Assembly: GCF_001411555.2 (NCBI RefSeq)
Contig: NC_049904.1
Location: 32,439,370-32,503,369 of the forward strand
Direction: 5' to 3'
Source of the DNA: Juglans regia
Lineage: Eukaryota > Streptophyta > Magnoliopsida > Fagales > Juglandaceae
DNA: 64,000 nucleotides
Part shown: in pieces, positions 36,540 through 49,018 of the stretch
Layout of the letters: every line of letters starts with the position of its first letter
Numbering within the stretch: the first letter of the stretch is position 1
The notes under the pieces: model-generated
The model's input: the letters and a program-made list of their open reading frames with translations, nothing else
Databases searched by the model: none
Told to the model about the DNA's origin: nothing
Made by a program: the position numbers and the translations under genes

Positions 36540-38019
36540 TGACCTCTTGTTCCTCAATTAATTGCATGAGTGCCACTACAGGAGGTGCTCTTATCCTCGC
36601 ACGGAATGCAACTTTTAAGAGTAAAAACTCTCAAAATTAATATTTGAAGCGTGGCTAGCCACCTCTCAATATTTGTTCGGGTTTTTAGAAGAGTTTTCTC
36701 TCCATCATTTCACATATAATATACTATTTTTATTTTTATTTTTAATTTTTTAATTTTATTCCTATTAAATTAATTTAATTTTTCTATTCATCGTCTATAT
36801 ATTACTTATTTAATAAATAAAAAATAAAAAATTATATATGATATATAATATAGAGATAATGAGTATAATTTTTATTTTAAAAAAAGAAATATATATTAAC
36901 AAATATTATTTATCATTCTCATACTATTTTAAGATTCGTTATTTTTATCATTTTATTTACATACATATATTTATATATTATTTTATTTAAATAAAATGAT
37001 AAAAATGATAACCTCACATATTTAATGTATGAAATGATAAATAGAATTTTTATTTTATATTTAAAGAGTTTGTGTAGTAGTTCAAAATTGAGCTGCATTG
37101 AAAGCCGTGGCAAATTATGTAAATATAATAGCCCTACTGCCCCAATTTCCATTACTTATCACCGCTTTCCTAAATGGCTGTCCGTGTAGGACCAAACACA
37201 ATCACTGTTTACAGTTTTCTGTCGTACAACAAGTTTGTACGTGGCAACACCTAGCTTGTGCGATCCAAACTCGCAGAGATAAAATCCTACGGCGCCAATG
37301 TAAACGAAGTCTCAATTTTCAGCAAAGTTGGCAGGCAAGCACGATAGCCTTTGACACCGCGTCGATTTTTATTGGTAATATACGACAGAAGTTCACGGAT
37401 CAGACGCATAATGGAGTTAGATCTGGAACCACAGCCAGACAGACAGCCTATTACTTCCCTCTCTTTTTTCAAAGATTAAACTAACTTTATATGTTATATT
37501 TCAAATAAATAGTTAAAAATATTTTATAAATTAATCTTAAATTGTAAGATATATTTATTATTAAATCAATTAAACGTATCACTTTAAACTATTTAGCGTT
37601 TAAATTTATTTTTATAAAATATATGTATAGAACTATCGTTTTTCTATATTTTGTGACATGTCAAAAATAAAGTTCATTTACATATAAAAATATTTTCAAT
37701 CTATCTTAATTCATCTTATTATTATAATTTTTAAAAATTTTTATATAAAATATAATAAATAATTTAATTTTTTAAAATTTTAAAATAATAATAATATTAA
37801 AAAATATATTTTAATAATATTTTATTCAATTTATCTAAAATTATTTCATCACATTTCATTATTCAAACGAGTTTGAGCCTTTTGCCAATAGTTCTAAAAA
37901 TTTCCATAACACGAAAACGCCCCAATTCTCAAAATAAATAAGATATTATTGATACAAACGAGCCTAAGTTTTTTTTTTTTTTTTCTTTTAAACCTCAAAT
38001 GCTTCGTACGGTTTCAGGC
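36540..38019. other. TBR upstream region, no gene seen
   Basis: AT-rich repeats and one 128-codon open frame (37098-37484, plus) without any recognisable domain. A worn TTTGG-type MITE occupies about 37685-37875, ending TTCAAACGAG. Confidence 0.5.
37685..37875 (+). mobile_element. TTTGG-type MITE (plus), worn
   Basis: It has the family order of phrases: TCATCTTATTATTATAA, then AATAATAATATTAAAAAATA, then CATTTCATTATTCAAACG. The 5' TTTGG end is degraded. Confidence 0.55.
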
Positions 38020-38029
38020 TTTGAATAAT

Positions 38030-38239
38030 GAGAATTGCTATTGGTCTCAAATTTGGAATTTAAAAAATATCTCGAATAATATAATTTTTTTTATGTATTT
38101 TTTTAATTATTATAAATATTTTAAAAAAATAAAAAATTCATAACATTATTAAAAATTATTTTTTTAATCATTCGGTAAAAATAAAAATCTCATTTGAGAC
38201 ATTTTTTGAATCTCAAATTTGAGACTCATAGCAGTACTC
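38030..38239. mobile_element. MITE with exact 9-bp target duplication (Mutator-like)
   Basis: A 210-bp element lies between exact direct repeats TTGAATAAT (38021-38029 and 38240-38248). Long inverted ends start GAGAATTGCTATTGGTCTC on the left and GAGTACTGCTATGAGTCTC on the right (reverse complement). They continue with shared TCAAATTTG and AAAAAATNTCTC phrases, about 45 bp in all. The centre is the T-rich/A-rich core shared with the elements at 11218 and 54470. Confidence 0.92.
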
Positions 38240-38759
38240 TTGAATAATACTCCATATGAATGGTAATTTCATGTCATTTTTGTTGAATAGCAAAAGTCCT
38301 AATATGCTTACCAAACCATCTAGACAAGTGCTTCTTCCTCTTCATTTGTCTACATGGCAAAGTCTATATTCTGTTCTCAATACACAAAAGACTATTTCTT
38401 ACTTTCTTTTATACTGTCGGACAAAATCAACCATTTTGTACTCACACGTCTTCAATTTATTTTAATACATAAACCATTTTTCTTAATCAAATAGCGATTT
38501 AATTATTAAAAATTTCCTTTAATATATGTATTTTATCTTTTAATTTAATTATTTCGATGTAAAAACAGTATTTCTTAATGAATCTGGTAGTGGAATTCGG
38601 ATGGACGGAAAGTGGTGGGTCCCTATAAACCGACGCCACCCTTTACAACTATATTTTACTGGACAATGAAGCCATATGAATATAAATTTATAATATACTT
38701 ACCAAACTATATTAGACATGTTTCTATACCACCATTAATCCATGATCTTAATTTATATA

Positions 38760-39773
38760 GGGTAGTGATACCCTTACCACGCTATACTACCGGTCTACTA
38801 CTGATTTATTTTTTTAATTTTTTTCCTCTGCAGGTCAGGACTTCACAAGTCCATTTCACTGCTCAGATCACGCGATTTGATCGAATCTCAGATGAAAGTG
38901 TCAGCTTCTGACAAAAATAATATAAAATTCGTTTCTATCAATATTCAAAGCAAAATGGTAGCCCACGAGTTTACTCTCACATTTTCACCTTTCATCTATT
39001 TAATTTTAATTTTTTAATTTTTTATTTAATAATTAAGGAAATAAAATTTAGAATAATGATATATTTTTTATTTTTTAAAAATATGAATAAAAAAAATAAA
39101 ATAAAATATAAAATTTATATCAATAAACATGCTCAATCATATGTTAAAAATGTGAAATTTATATTAGAAAAAGGATAATACTAATCTTCTCGCTACCGTT
39201 TGCATTTTTTTTTTTTTTACTTTAAGATTATGAAAGTGTTTTTTTAATGATGTTATCAATTTTTTTAAAAAAAATATATATTTAAGTGTTAAAAAAATAA
39301 ATGTAAAAAAAATAAGAAAAAAAATACATCAAAATAACTAACGAAAATCAGTCGTAGCTGTAATGCCATCCTAAATTTAAAGAAAATGATACTCTTATCA
39401 CTAATTCTTACAGTTTGATATTACTGCTGAAATTTTTTATTTTTTTTATTTAATTATTATTAAAGTATTTTTTAATAATATTGTGATTTTTTTTTTAAAT
39501 ATGTTTAAAAATGTAAAAAAACATATATAAAAATATTTAAAAAAAAAAGGACCAATTATACTTAACTGTCGGAGTAGCACAAAAGCTAAAAAAAAAAAAA
39601 TAAGTCCATATATTTACGTCAAATCTTACCGAAAACGTGTCGAAGGAGGAAATAGTAAAACTGACAGAAAATTCAAAGTGAAGGGAGCGTGCAGCACTGC
39701 TGAGGCAAAATAAATTTTAAAAAATAAACGGGTAGTAGGCCGGTAGTACAGCGTAGTAAGGGTATCATTTTCC
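38760..39773. mobile_element. 1-kb non-autonomous element with 9-bp target duplication (Mutator-like)
   Basis: A 1,014-bp element lies between exact direct repeats ATTTATATA (38751-38759 and 39774-39782). The left end is GGGTAGTGATACCCTTACCA and the right end reads GGAAAATGATACCCTTACTA on the reverse complement. The arms continue similar for about 50 bp (CTACCGG, then CTACTAC). The interior codes for no protein and seems to hold one or two further AT-rich foldback MITEs (about 39180-39375 and 39380-39600). Confidence 0.9.
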
Positions 39774-40586
39774 ATTTATATATACTTCATATGATTGTTA
39801 ATAAAATAAAACAATAATATTTATATAAATTGACAAGACGAAACCCATAATATATCCATGAGCTATCGTAGAACTCCGCGTGGACCTTGCTTGATTCCTA
39901 ACCGGCCACGTCAACCCGTCAAATAAGTGCCGGATTCTATGTCGGCGGTTTGTTCGACACAAATGGTTTTTTTTATTATTATTTATTTAAATATTAAATA
40001 ACTGAAGGTACGACGTACCATGCAAAGAGTATAAGTACGGTGACTGTAATAGACCTTAGTCGTTATAATTGGGTTAAAAATGAAGGGAAATGCTTGGTTG
40101 CCTTTTTCAAACTGTCGTTAAAAGTGTTTTTAGTCTATTTTATTTTCTTAAAATATTTAAAAAAGTTATTATTAGTGAATTTGAGTATTATTTTTTAATA
40201 TTTGAAAACAAAATGTACTTAGAAGATACTTTTGGCGACATATTTGAAGCGGATCACCCAAAAATTAAATAATAAGTAGCTAAATAATAAAAACTCATAA
40301 ACACTCGCTCAAACTAGATTTAAGCCATAATTTTTTGTCTAAATCCGACTAAAAAATTCAATAAATCATATCAAACCACTTAAAAGTAATTCAATAATTA
40401 TTGAGCCATCCTCGTTGATTGTATTTTCGGATCTTATTTACTAAAGAAAGATTTATATAGCTGTGAAATTTGATGATTTTATATTACTCATTATAAATTG
40501 GCTAGTAATTTTTCTTTTTATAGCTATTCTTTGATTTTATGCAAAAAAAAAAAAAAATACTAAAAACTCAAATGACAATGTTTAAG

Positions 40587-40794
40587 GTTGTGTTTGGTTG
40601 TTGAACCAAATTCAACTCATCTCAAATTAATCATTTATGAAACCCATTATTTTTTCAACTTTCTATACAAAAATTAAACTCGTCTCAACTTACTTAATAT
40701 ATTGTAACTTAAAAAGTTAAATTCATCTTAATAAGATCTACAAAATATTATTATTCACAATCCAATTCATCTCAACATCCAAACGTAGCCATTT
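40587..40794 (+). mobile_element. TTTGG-type MITE (plus)
   Basis: It runs from GGTTGTGTTTGGTTG to CAACATCCAAACGTAGCC. The inverted ends are clear and the centre is shorter and more diverged than in the copy at 30540. Confidence 0.65.
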
Positions 40795-42390
40795 TTAATG
40801 ATCATGCTTGGTTTTTTAAAATTTTCAAACTTTTCTGTTTATGTTAATCCAAATATCTTTTAATTTCAAAATCTATTTAATAAATAAATAAAACTTTTAA
40901 TTTAGTCAGTTGCTTAAGTTTTCGCAAAACTACCTCATAAAAGTTTTGTTCATGCAATCTTTCAAATATCTTTCACAAGCTTCAATATAAAACACATCTT
41001 AAAAATAATTATCTACACAACTTTCTATTTTATTCCCACACACAAAAACCAACTCAAGATCTATCTCAAATTTTTTCTTTCACTAAGTCTATAAATTATA
41101 CAAACTCTCCTTTACCAAACATTACCTTCTGACTATAAAAAAGAAATAAAAAATATATGTTTCTTTAAAAAAAAAATAGTAGGTCCCTTATACAGATGTT
41201 TTCAAGCCAAGTACTTCATCTTAGTTATGTTCGTTTAATTTTTAATTTTATATTTACGATTGGTTTGTATATTTTTCGAATGAGTTCGAACTTATTCGTG
41301 AGTTTCTTCATTAATTTCTTATTTTTTTAATGTGTTAAATAAAATGTGGCCTATATATAGGAGGTCAAAGGCTATACGAGAGCATTACTAAATCAATGTA
41401 GAACTCACTTATTATATATACATTAACATAATAAATATTAGTTAAGATTTTGCACACGTTACTAAATTAATATTAATAATTAGTTACTTATTTGTTTTAA
41501 AATTAGTTGTGTAAATTAGCTAGCCAAACTACAGGTACAACATGATCTTTGTTATTAAAGGTAAACTAAAAACCTTTCTACATGTAAGAAATCACATATA
41601 TATATATGACTTTATATTAAACAAATTTATATCCAACCTTATATTATTAAGGATTTAAAATACATATATCGCATTAATAATATAATTAAAAATATATAAG
41701 TATTTTTTATCATTCCACGCAACAAGGAAGCTTTGATTTCACAAGATAGAAAATCGATCAAAACTTCAAGCGATATTAATGATAAGCTTCTTGTGATTTG
41801 ACTTCAATTTTAAAATTCGGACATAAAAAAACATCGATCAATATCCGTCAAGACTACTAATATTAATGTCAATTGTCAACTCCACCAAAAGTCTATTTGT
41901 AGGGAGAAAAAAAAAACGATAAAAAAAAAAAGCAATGAAATGAGGAACAAACCATAGTATTTGATATGGATTAGAATAGAACAATAAACACAACTTTCAT
42001 CGTTACACGTGTTGCATCTGCATGCTAAGTCTTACTTCCTTAATGTTGTAATCTTTAGTTCATTCCATCGAGATCGTGGGTTCACGTTTTCCAGACCAAA
42101 ACAACATGGTCCTATACACACACACACTGACACACACACGAACATTTTGAACTCCAAATGAACCCTTCAGTCCTTTATTCCTTGGATCATTCAGCTTATA
42201 ATTACTACAAAATGATTATACAAAAACAAATTTATAAAATACCGTAATTTGATGTGTTATGTAACACTTCTCATATCAAAATATTAAATATATATGTTTA
42301 TATATTTATTATTTTATATCGATAATTATAGCTAAAGATGAAAAACAAAAGCATGTATTAATTTGATTTAAAGAGCATACATAGCATTAA

Positions 42391-42600
42391 GGCCTCGTTT
42401 GTATTCGTAATTCATCTCAACCCATCTCATCTCATCATTATAATTTTTTCAAATTTTTACATAAAATATAATAAACAATTCAACTTTTTCAAATTTCAAA
42501 ACAACTTTTCTAAATTTCTACATAAAATATAATAAATAATTCAACTTTTATTTTACTATTCATAAACCATTTCAATTCATCTCAATTTATCTTTTATAAA
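42391..42600 (+). mobile_element. TTTGG-type MITE (plus)
   Basis: It begins GGCCTCGTTTGTATTCG and contains CATCTCATCTCATCATTATAA plus two copies of the AACTTTTTCAAATTT phrase. The 3' CCAAAC end is lost. Confidence 0.6.
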
Positions 42601-43283
42601 AAGATCAGTAGCAAGTAAATTTCATATTTATTAAGTTTGGTGGGAAAATGATAACAATAAACAAACAATATTCAACGAAATTGGAAGTTGTCAAGCCTCC
42701 ATCTCAATGCGTCATTTGTCATATGTCATCAAAATAAATAATAATAATAATACATGAAGTAGAGAGAAAGGAAAATGAGACTGAAACTTGCAAAAGGTAA
42801 CCCATTTGTTTGTTTCCACTCTTATCTTTGAACAGAGGTGTTCTATAAATCGATCATTTGGAGTCCAATAAGTACACCACTCATCCTTCCCCCACTTTTT
42901 TTTTTTTTTTCTTTTTATTTTTCCTCCACCGACGGTCGGGAGACCTTTACAACTAAAATCAAGCTTTTTGTGGTTCCATTATTGAAAAGGACAAACTCCA
43001 CCATTTCACTCTCTCTCTCTCTCTCTTCTGGCTTAAATAATAAGGTGGTGGATTTCTCATTTACTATTTCATATCGACGATTAAAATAATAATGTTGGAC
43101 TATCAGAGTGATATGAAAAGGAAAAGAGCCGTGACTTCAAGATAATCCTAAGTTTCAGATTAAAAACCTCCGCATTCGGAGTCTCATATTGTCCCGGTGC
43201 CTCAAACTTCGGACTTCAGCTCAGCCGGCCAACTCATGTTTGTGGGATATGTATGCACGTTTAAAACAAATAATTATTCGGAG

Positions 43284-43317
<34 letters not shown>

Positions 43318-43919
43318 TTAAAATAGCAATTCCGTGCCCAGGAGGATCTGGGTTGTAATGACAAAATAATAAATAATAAATAATAAATAATAATCCATAT
43401 AATAGAAATTATGAGAACCAATTAAGCAATATTGCAACCCAGCTAGGAACTTTCGTCCTAGTTATCATGTCAGATGTTAAAAATTACAAAGAACCAGTGT
43501 CTTCCGATTATAAAAAGGGAATTATCACCGGCCACTAGGGTCTATCTACTACTTTACGTTTCTATTAATGTCGTAAAAGAAAGTTGCTTTTTATATATTG
43601 TAATATTTTCTTGAATTATTCTCGAGGATTATATATGCAAATCCATTGTAAAAGGTGTTCCCTTGGCCCTCATCTCAAAAAAAGGGACTGTAACTGAAGA
43701 ACCATCCGCTCCATCACCTTTTGTTACAAAGCCCCAAAAGATGACCAGCGCCGTAGAAAAGCCGAGAGACAAGGGGGACGACACTTGAATAAATTACTTC
43801 TCGTAAGATACAAAGCTTTACAGGACTAAAGAAACAACGATGGCCTGGCCATCTATCTTGAAGTAACTGTAATTTATATTCTTTGTAAATATAATACTTC
43901 TTTGCTCTCATTTATTTTT

Positions 43920-44095
43920 AAGATGAGATAAATTAAAATTTGAAAATTAAATAAAATATTATTATAATATATTTTTTTAATATTATTTTTATTTTAGAAT
44001 TAAAAAAAATTAAATTTTTTATTTTATTTTATATGAGAATCTGAAAAAAATATAATAATTAGATGAAATGAAAATAATTGTAAAAACAATCGAGT
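43920..44095 (-). mobile_element. TTTGG-type MITE (minus)
   Basis: It begins AAGATGAGATAAATTAAAAT and ends near AACAATCGAGTCC, with the reverse-orientation core TTTTTTTAATATTATTTTTA. It lies about 230 bp upstream of the tRNA-Ser gene. Confidence 0.58.
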
Positions 44096-44322
44096 CCTAA
44101 AAAGAAAAAATAGATATAATTCTAGCTGGGCTTCAACTCTTGGGCTGCTTGAGACCCAAAACTGTAAGGGAGGAATATGTCAAACAACTTTTCACGCTGG
44201 GGCGGCCCAACAACTTCATGAACTGTGGAAAATATTTTTGAAGACCAACTGGACAAGTTTTCCTTATGCGTCCTATATCAAAACACAAAGAAATATAAAT
44301 AGAATGGCCTAAGTGCCATACC

Positions 44323-44404
44323 GTCGCTTTGGCCGAGTGGTTAAGGCGTGTGCCTGCTAAGTACATGGGGTTTCCCCGCGAGAGTTCGAATCTCTCAGGC
44401 GACG
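44323..44404 (+). tRNA. tRNA-Ser (anticodon GCT)
   Basis: Complete 82-base cloverleaf with a long variable arm, as expected for Ser. The acceptor stem pairs GTCGCTT with AGGCGAC (one G-T wobble), and the base after it is G. The A box reads TGGCCGAGTGG and the B box GTTCGAATC. The anticodon GCT lies in CCTGCTAAG. No intron is present. A T-rich stretch with TTTCTTTTTT follows directly and should terminate RNA polymerase III. Confidence 0.96.
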
Positions 44405-44431
44405 TTTCTTTTTTATTTTTACAATTTTTTT

Positions 44432-44446
44432 TCTCAGGCGACGCTT
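44432..44446 (+). repeat. Short repeat of the tRNA-Ser 3' end
   Basis: TCTCAGGCGACGCTTCT repeats the last bases of the tRNA gene and its immediate 3' flank (TCTCAGGCGACGTTTCT) about 40 bp downstream. It may be a small slippage duplication. Confidence 0.7.
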
Positions 44447-44840
44447 CTAGCTATCGCGAAAATTAGGTAACCCAAGACTTATGGATTCAGACCACCTTGA
44501 CCATATACGAACTAACTACCTATCCAATCTAAAGATTCGAATGTTTTCAAGCTCTTTTCCGGCAGGTGAAAGCCTTTTCATTCTCTCTCTTTAGGATTAC
44601 AAAACGCGCACACATCTCAAAACTTTGCTCCCCGTCGAGCACGAAGCCTCACAGTCATAAATTCTTAAAAAACAAAGCCAGCCTAATCTGTTGAGCAGAA
44701 TATCCATGCAGAAGCCCCAGCTTTCAACTACAACCATGAAGGCGCGCGCACTAATGGCCTTTAAGAAGTCAGGCCTTCACCTCAAAGTCGTAGACCAGAA
44801 TTAACAATGTACAACTCAAATCAGATTTAAGACACTGTTA

Positions 44841-45319
44841 GAGCATTCTTATTGGATTGATCAAATTTATCTTTAAAATTTAACTAATATTACACTTTTT
44901 TACATTTACTTATTCCATTTAAATTCAATCTCCACATTAGATTAGCCATCCACTCTCTATATAATAATAAAATATTATTAAGTTAATAATTTTTTTATTT
45001 AATTTATTTGTATCACATTTTATAATTCTACCAATTTAATATTAATAATAATTATATTCTAATTAAATTAATATTAAAAAAATCATATTTTCAAATGTAA
45101 TTTAATGCTAATAAAAAAAATTGAGATTAAACTTAATTGGAGTGAGAAATTATTATTTTAATGTTTGATGAACCAATTGTAGTTCTCTATATTTGACTAA
45201 TCACTGTAGCAGAAATTCAAATTATTTTAAAGATGGTCAATCCAATGTAGAATCTTTTTGGTACAAATTATCTAAATTTTAGCTAATCTTCTCATTTGGC
45301 CAAGCCAATGAAGATGCTC
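44841..45319. mobile_element. Tourist-like (PIF/Harbinger) MITE
   Basis: A 479-bp AT-rich element is flanked by TTA on both sides (44838-44840 and 45320-45322). The ends are inverted: GAGCATTCTTATTGGATTGA on the left and GAGCATCTTCATTGGCTTGG on the right (reverse complement). The GAGCATCTYCA-type end plus the TTA duplication fits Tourist-like MITEs. It encodes nothing. Confidence 0.85.
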
Positions 45320-45341
45320 TTACATAATACATCTGCAATAA

Positions 45342-45572
45342 ACTCCCAGGAGTTGACTCAAGTGGTACAGGCCTTGGGCATGAGGATATGCTCCCTTAGG
45401 TCTAAGATTCAAATTCCCTTGGGTGGAAACAATCTCTAAGGGTCAACGGACTGAAAGATTTTCTCTTTGAATTATCCAATGTGTACTTGAGGAAAACTCC
45501 TTACCGAGGGCCTATGTACCCCCTGAATTAATCGGAACACTATTCCTGGACAGCCGGTGCCAAAAAAAAAAA
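45342..45572 (+). mobile_element. tRNA-derived SINE
   Basis: The head has a polymerase III A box (TTGACTCAAGTGGT) and a B box (AGATTCAAATTCC) spaced as in a tRNA gene. A tRNA-unrelated body follows. The tail is CAGCCGGTGCC then about 11 A. This layout is like plant Au-type SINEs. The flanks ATCTGCAATA (45331) and ATCTGAATTA (45572) may be the worn target duplication. It lies 20 bp from the Tourist-like MITE. Confidence 0.85.
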
Positions 45573-46261
45573 TCTGAATTATTCCACAAGCTACTATAAT
45601 TTTTGATCAAATCAACCTCAGCATTTTGAGCTACCTACTCGAGATCTTTCTGTTTTAGCTAGCAATACTAATAGTTCAAGTTTTCATTAAAAGTTCATCT
45701 CAAAATAGAATAGCACGCATCAATATGATTTCTAAATACCAGCATTTCCTCGTAACAGAACCTGACTTCAAACCAGGAACTAGAACTAATTAAAAGATTG
45801 CTACTAAATACTAAAATTGCTCAATCACATTCAGCAATGGCTAACAACAAAAAAAAGAAGTTCATATGCAACAGAAAGCAGTAATAAGCACAAATACCAC
45901 GGTTCTCTAGCCAAAAATGGAAGACAGTTTTGGCAGTAATGCGTTCCGATGTCTTCAAATGCAGTACAGGATAAAACAAGATGAGGGGCATCTAAAGTAG
46001 GCAGGAGCATAATCTTAACAAGAGACATCTCTATCATTGAAACCAAATTGCTAAACTGATGGAAGAATTACCAATACAGAAAACACTAAAGTTGTGGTAG
46101 TTTAGTTTGAAAGACAGTCTAGACAAAATCCACACTATCAAGATATTCCATGACATTCGAGTGTGAACATAATCCAAACACAGTAGCCTTCCATTACTGA
46201 TCGAAAAAAGCAAAAAGATTGATTAGAACTTCTAAACATAAGTGGTCACATCCCAAAAATC

Positions 46262-47512
46262 TCATATACCAAAACCAAAAACTGCCCGTATCCTGTTGAA
46301 AATAAGATCCCGCCATCCCCTCTCAGTATTCTCCACCACAGTCGCATTCCCATACCTGCAACCAAAAACAATCCAAACAGAGAACTTCACCCCACCAGCC
46401 GAGAAAACAATAAACTTCCTACATTTCTTAGGAACTTCGGAAAAAAAAAAAAAAAAAAATCAAGCCGACCCATCTACAAAGACCCACCTGTCTTCCTCAG
46501 GAATATCAGTATGCGCCAGCTTGACTACGGTAACCCCGGGCTCTGGCTCGTCCAAAGCAAGTTTCACCTGCAAGAATAATCCAAGACTCAGTCACTACAC
46601 CAATCCCATCAATTACAATCTAATCAAACCAAAAGAACTCACCGTCGAATGAATGCCATCGTCCCAATTCGCGAACCTCCAATTCAGCACAATCAATTTC
46701 CCATCCTGCAACTCCAAATTGGTCCCAGTTACTGACCCATCAAAGATGCTAAACTCCCCACCCACCTCTTTGCTAATCCTTGCATTACTCAGCGTAAAAC
46801 CCTTCCATCTATTCTCGTCCATCAGTATCTCATACATATCCCTCGCCCGACAGCTAAACTTCTCGCTCAAAGTTATCGTCTTGAACCCCTTCTTCGCCTC
46901 CTTCTTAGCCGCCGCCTTCTTTTCCACAACCAACTCCTTTGGCTTCGTTGCAGCCACCGTCGACTGAGCCTTCGGCACGATCTTCTTGACCTCCAATTCG
47001 TCCTTGGCGGGCCCACCTTTAGCCATGGTCTGCACGTAGACCCTGACCTTATCGAAAATCAAGGGCTTCCCTTTCGCGAGCATGGCCTCCTTGAGTCTCC
47101 TCCCAAGAGGGCCTTCGTCCTTGATGGAGACCTTCAATTCGGGGTCCTCGTCGGCGTTCTCGTCGGAAATGTAGGGGATTTCGACGAGACCTTCGGCTTT
47201 TAGCAGGGAATTGCCGTCGGAGTCTTTGGCCTCACCTTCCCAGGAGAGCGTGACGCTGATCTCATAGCCGGGTATGATCTTTCCCTTGCGAACGTTGAGG
47301 TAGGCCTCGCCGTCAACCTTGTCAACCTTCTTGATCTTGATGAAGAGATCGCCTTCGCCGTCGGTTACGGTGAGACCGGAAAGGAGGTTGGACAAGAGGT
47401 TTCGGGACCAATCGAGACAGTCAGTCTCGGCCCAGTGCCAGTTGTGGACGTTGGCGCCGTCAGCTCTGTCCTCCACAATCCACCGCTTGTCACCCTCTCC
47501 GTACTTTGCCAT
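46262..47512 (-). CDS. AHA1: Activator of Hsp90 ATPase (AHA1)
   Basis: Three exons on the minus strand: 47512-46643, 46567-46488 and 46355-46262, giving 347 aa, the usual family length. The N-terminal Aha1 domain (about residues 20-160) has the signature Asn-Trp-His-Trp at 24-27. A Lys/Ala-rich linker (about 175-210) leads to the C-terminal START-like AHSA1 domain (about 215-340). AHA1 binds the middle domain of Hsp90 with its N-terminal part and the Hsp90 N-domain with its C-terminal part, stimulating ATP hydrolysis and client maturation in the cytosol. Donor and acceptor sites are canonical (GTGAGT, GTGGGT). Intron 2 holds a 19-base poly-A tract. The CT/GA-rich segment upstream (to about 47660) is the likely leader. 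Confidence 0.95.
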
Positions 47513-48219
47513 TGCCCAATGTTAGAGAACCCAAATTAAAGTATAAAGGGAGCTCCGAGAGGAGTTAGTATGTGTGCAATAGCCTGATTATGCGTACCGT
47601 AATCTCAGAGAAAGGGGGGGACACAGAGAGAGAGAAAGAGATGGTTAAAGTGAGGGAAAGTGGAAGAAGAAAATCAAGATTAGAACTTGAACCAGGAGGA
47701 GGTGGGTTCTGGAGTGAGTCTAGAAAATTATAGAAAATTTAACCATGTTTGGATAAAAAGTGGTAGGAAATTATTTTTTCATAAAAGCCCCGATTAATTC
47801 TTTGAGTTATGCCATTAAATTATTAAAAATGAAAAATACTGTCGTGACTTAAGGCATCCTTAAAGGTGAGATTAAAATTTTATAAATAATAATAAAATAA
47901 TTTATAAATAATATTAAAATAATTTGAGATAAATTTTTATTGAATTTTAAGAAATAAGAGATAGAAAATTAAATAAAAAAATATAAAATTAAAATATTAT
48001 TAACATCATATTTTTTAATATTATTTTTATTTTGTAATTTAAAAAAGTTGAATTGTTTTTTAATTTTTATTTGAAAAGTTGAGAAAATTATAATGATTAG
48101 TTTGAAAGTATTTATATTTAAATGATATTTGAGAAAGAAATGAGATGAAAAATATTTCCAAACATCCATGTAGCTTTATGTTAGTCAAAAGAACTTAGAC
48201 AACATGTTGAAGTGGGATT

Positions 48220-48590
48220 TTGGAATTAGACTTAGATAGTGAGATGAGATAAAATAATATGTGAATAATAGTAAAATAGTTTGTAAATTATAACGAATTT
48301 GTTTAAATTGATATATTTTATGAAATTTTAAAAAAATAGAGAAAAAATTAATAAAAATATTATAAAGTTAAAATATTGATAAAATATAATTTTCTTAATA
48401 TAAGTTTTGTTTAGAAATTTGAAAAAATTAAATTATTTTTTATATTTTGTTTAGAAGCGTGAAAAAGTTATAATAATTAAGTAATGATTAAATAAAAATT
48501 TAAAATTAAAAAATATTATATTTATGATGTTTGAATATTGAAATAAAATATGATGAGATGAAATGAAAGCTTACTTGCTATCCAAACCAA
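48220..48590 (-). mobile_element. TTTGG-type MITE (minus), enlarged copy
   Basis: It contains GAGATGAGATAAAATAAT at one side and GATGAGATGAAATG then TATCCAAACCAAGCC at the other. It is longer than usual, so two copies may be fused or one may be nested. Confidence 0.5.
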
Positions 48591-48834
48591 GCCTAATGGA
48601 TACAATTTTAAGAAATTGGTGTTTTGAGAGGGCGCGTTGGAGATGCTCTTATTTAATAAGTGAAAAATAAGTTTATAAACACCATCAGCTCATTCTCCAA
48701 TCAGTAATTGCTTGAAGGTTGGTTCTCTCATATTCAAGTCTACTTATGCTGCATTTAATAGAAATAATTGTTTTTATCATCATAAAAAGAATCGTGTCCG
48801 AGCATAAATTTATGAAAAATCTCCTCTTTAAAGC

Positions 48835-49018
48835 CTTGTTTGGATTCAAAACTCATCTTATCTCAACTCATCTTATATAATCATTACAATTTTTTTAAAT
48901 TTCTAAACAAAATACAATTAACAATTAAACTTTTTCAAATATCAAAATAAAAATAATATTTTATTCAACTTTCAACTTTCATTTCATCACATCTCAACTC
49001 ATTATCCAAACCTTCCCT
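48835..49018 (+). mobile_element. TTTGG-type MITE (plus)
   Basis: It opens GCCTTGTTTGGATTCAAAAC and closes CTCATTATCCAAACC. The inverted ends are clear and the core is shortened. Confidence 0.66.

Larger units (their letters stand above)
39790..44320. other. Gene-free intergenic DNA with MITEs
   Basis: No coding sequence is supported. The stretch contains MITE copies at 40587-40794, 42391-42600 and 43920-44095, a CT tract near 43010-43026, an AT tract at 43288-43314 and long poly-A/T runs. Confidence 0.55.

Noticed and set aside
37098..37484. 128-codon plus-strand reading frame upstream of TBR
   Set aside because: No domain and no start context or splice evidence. It lies in promoter-side DNA.
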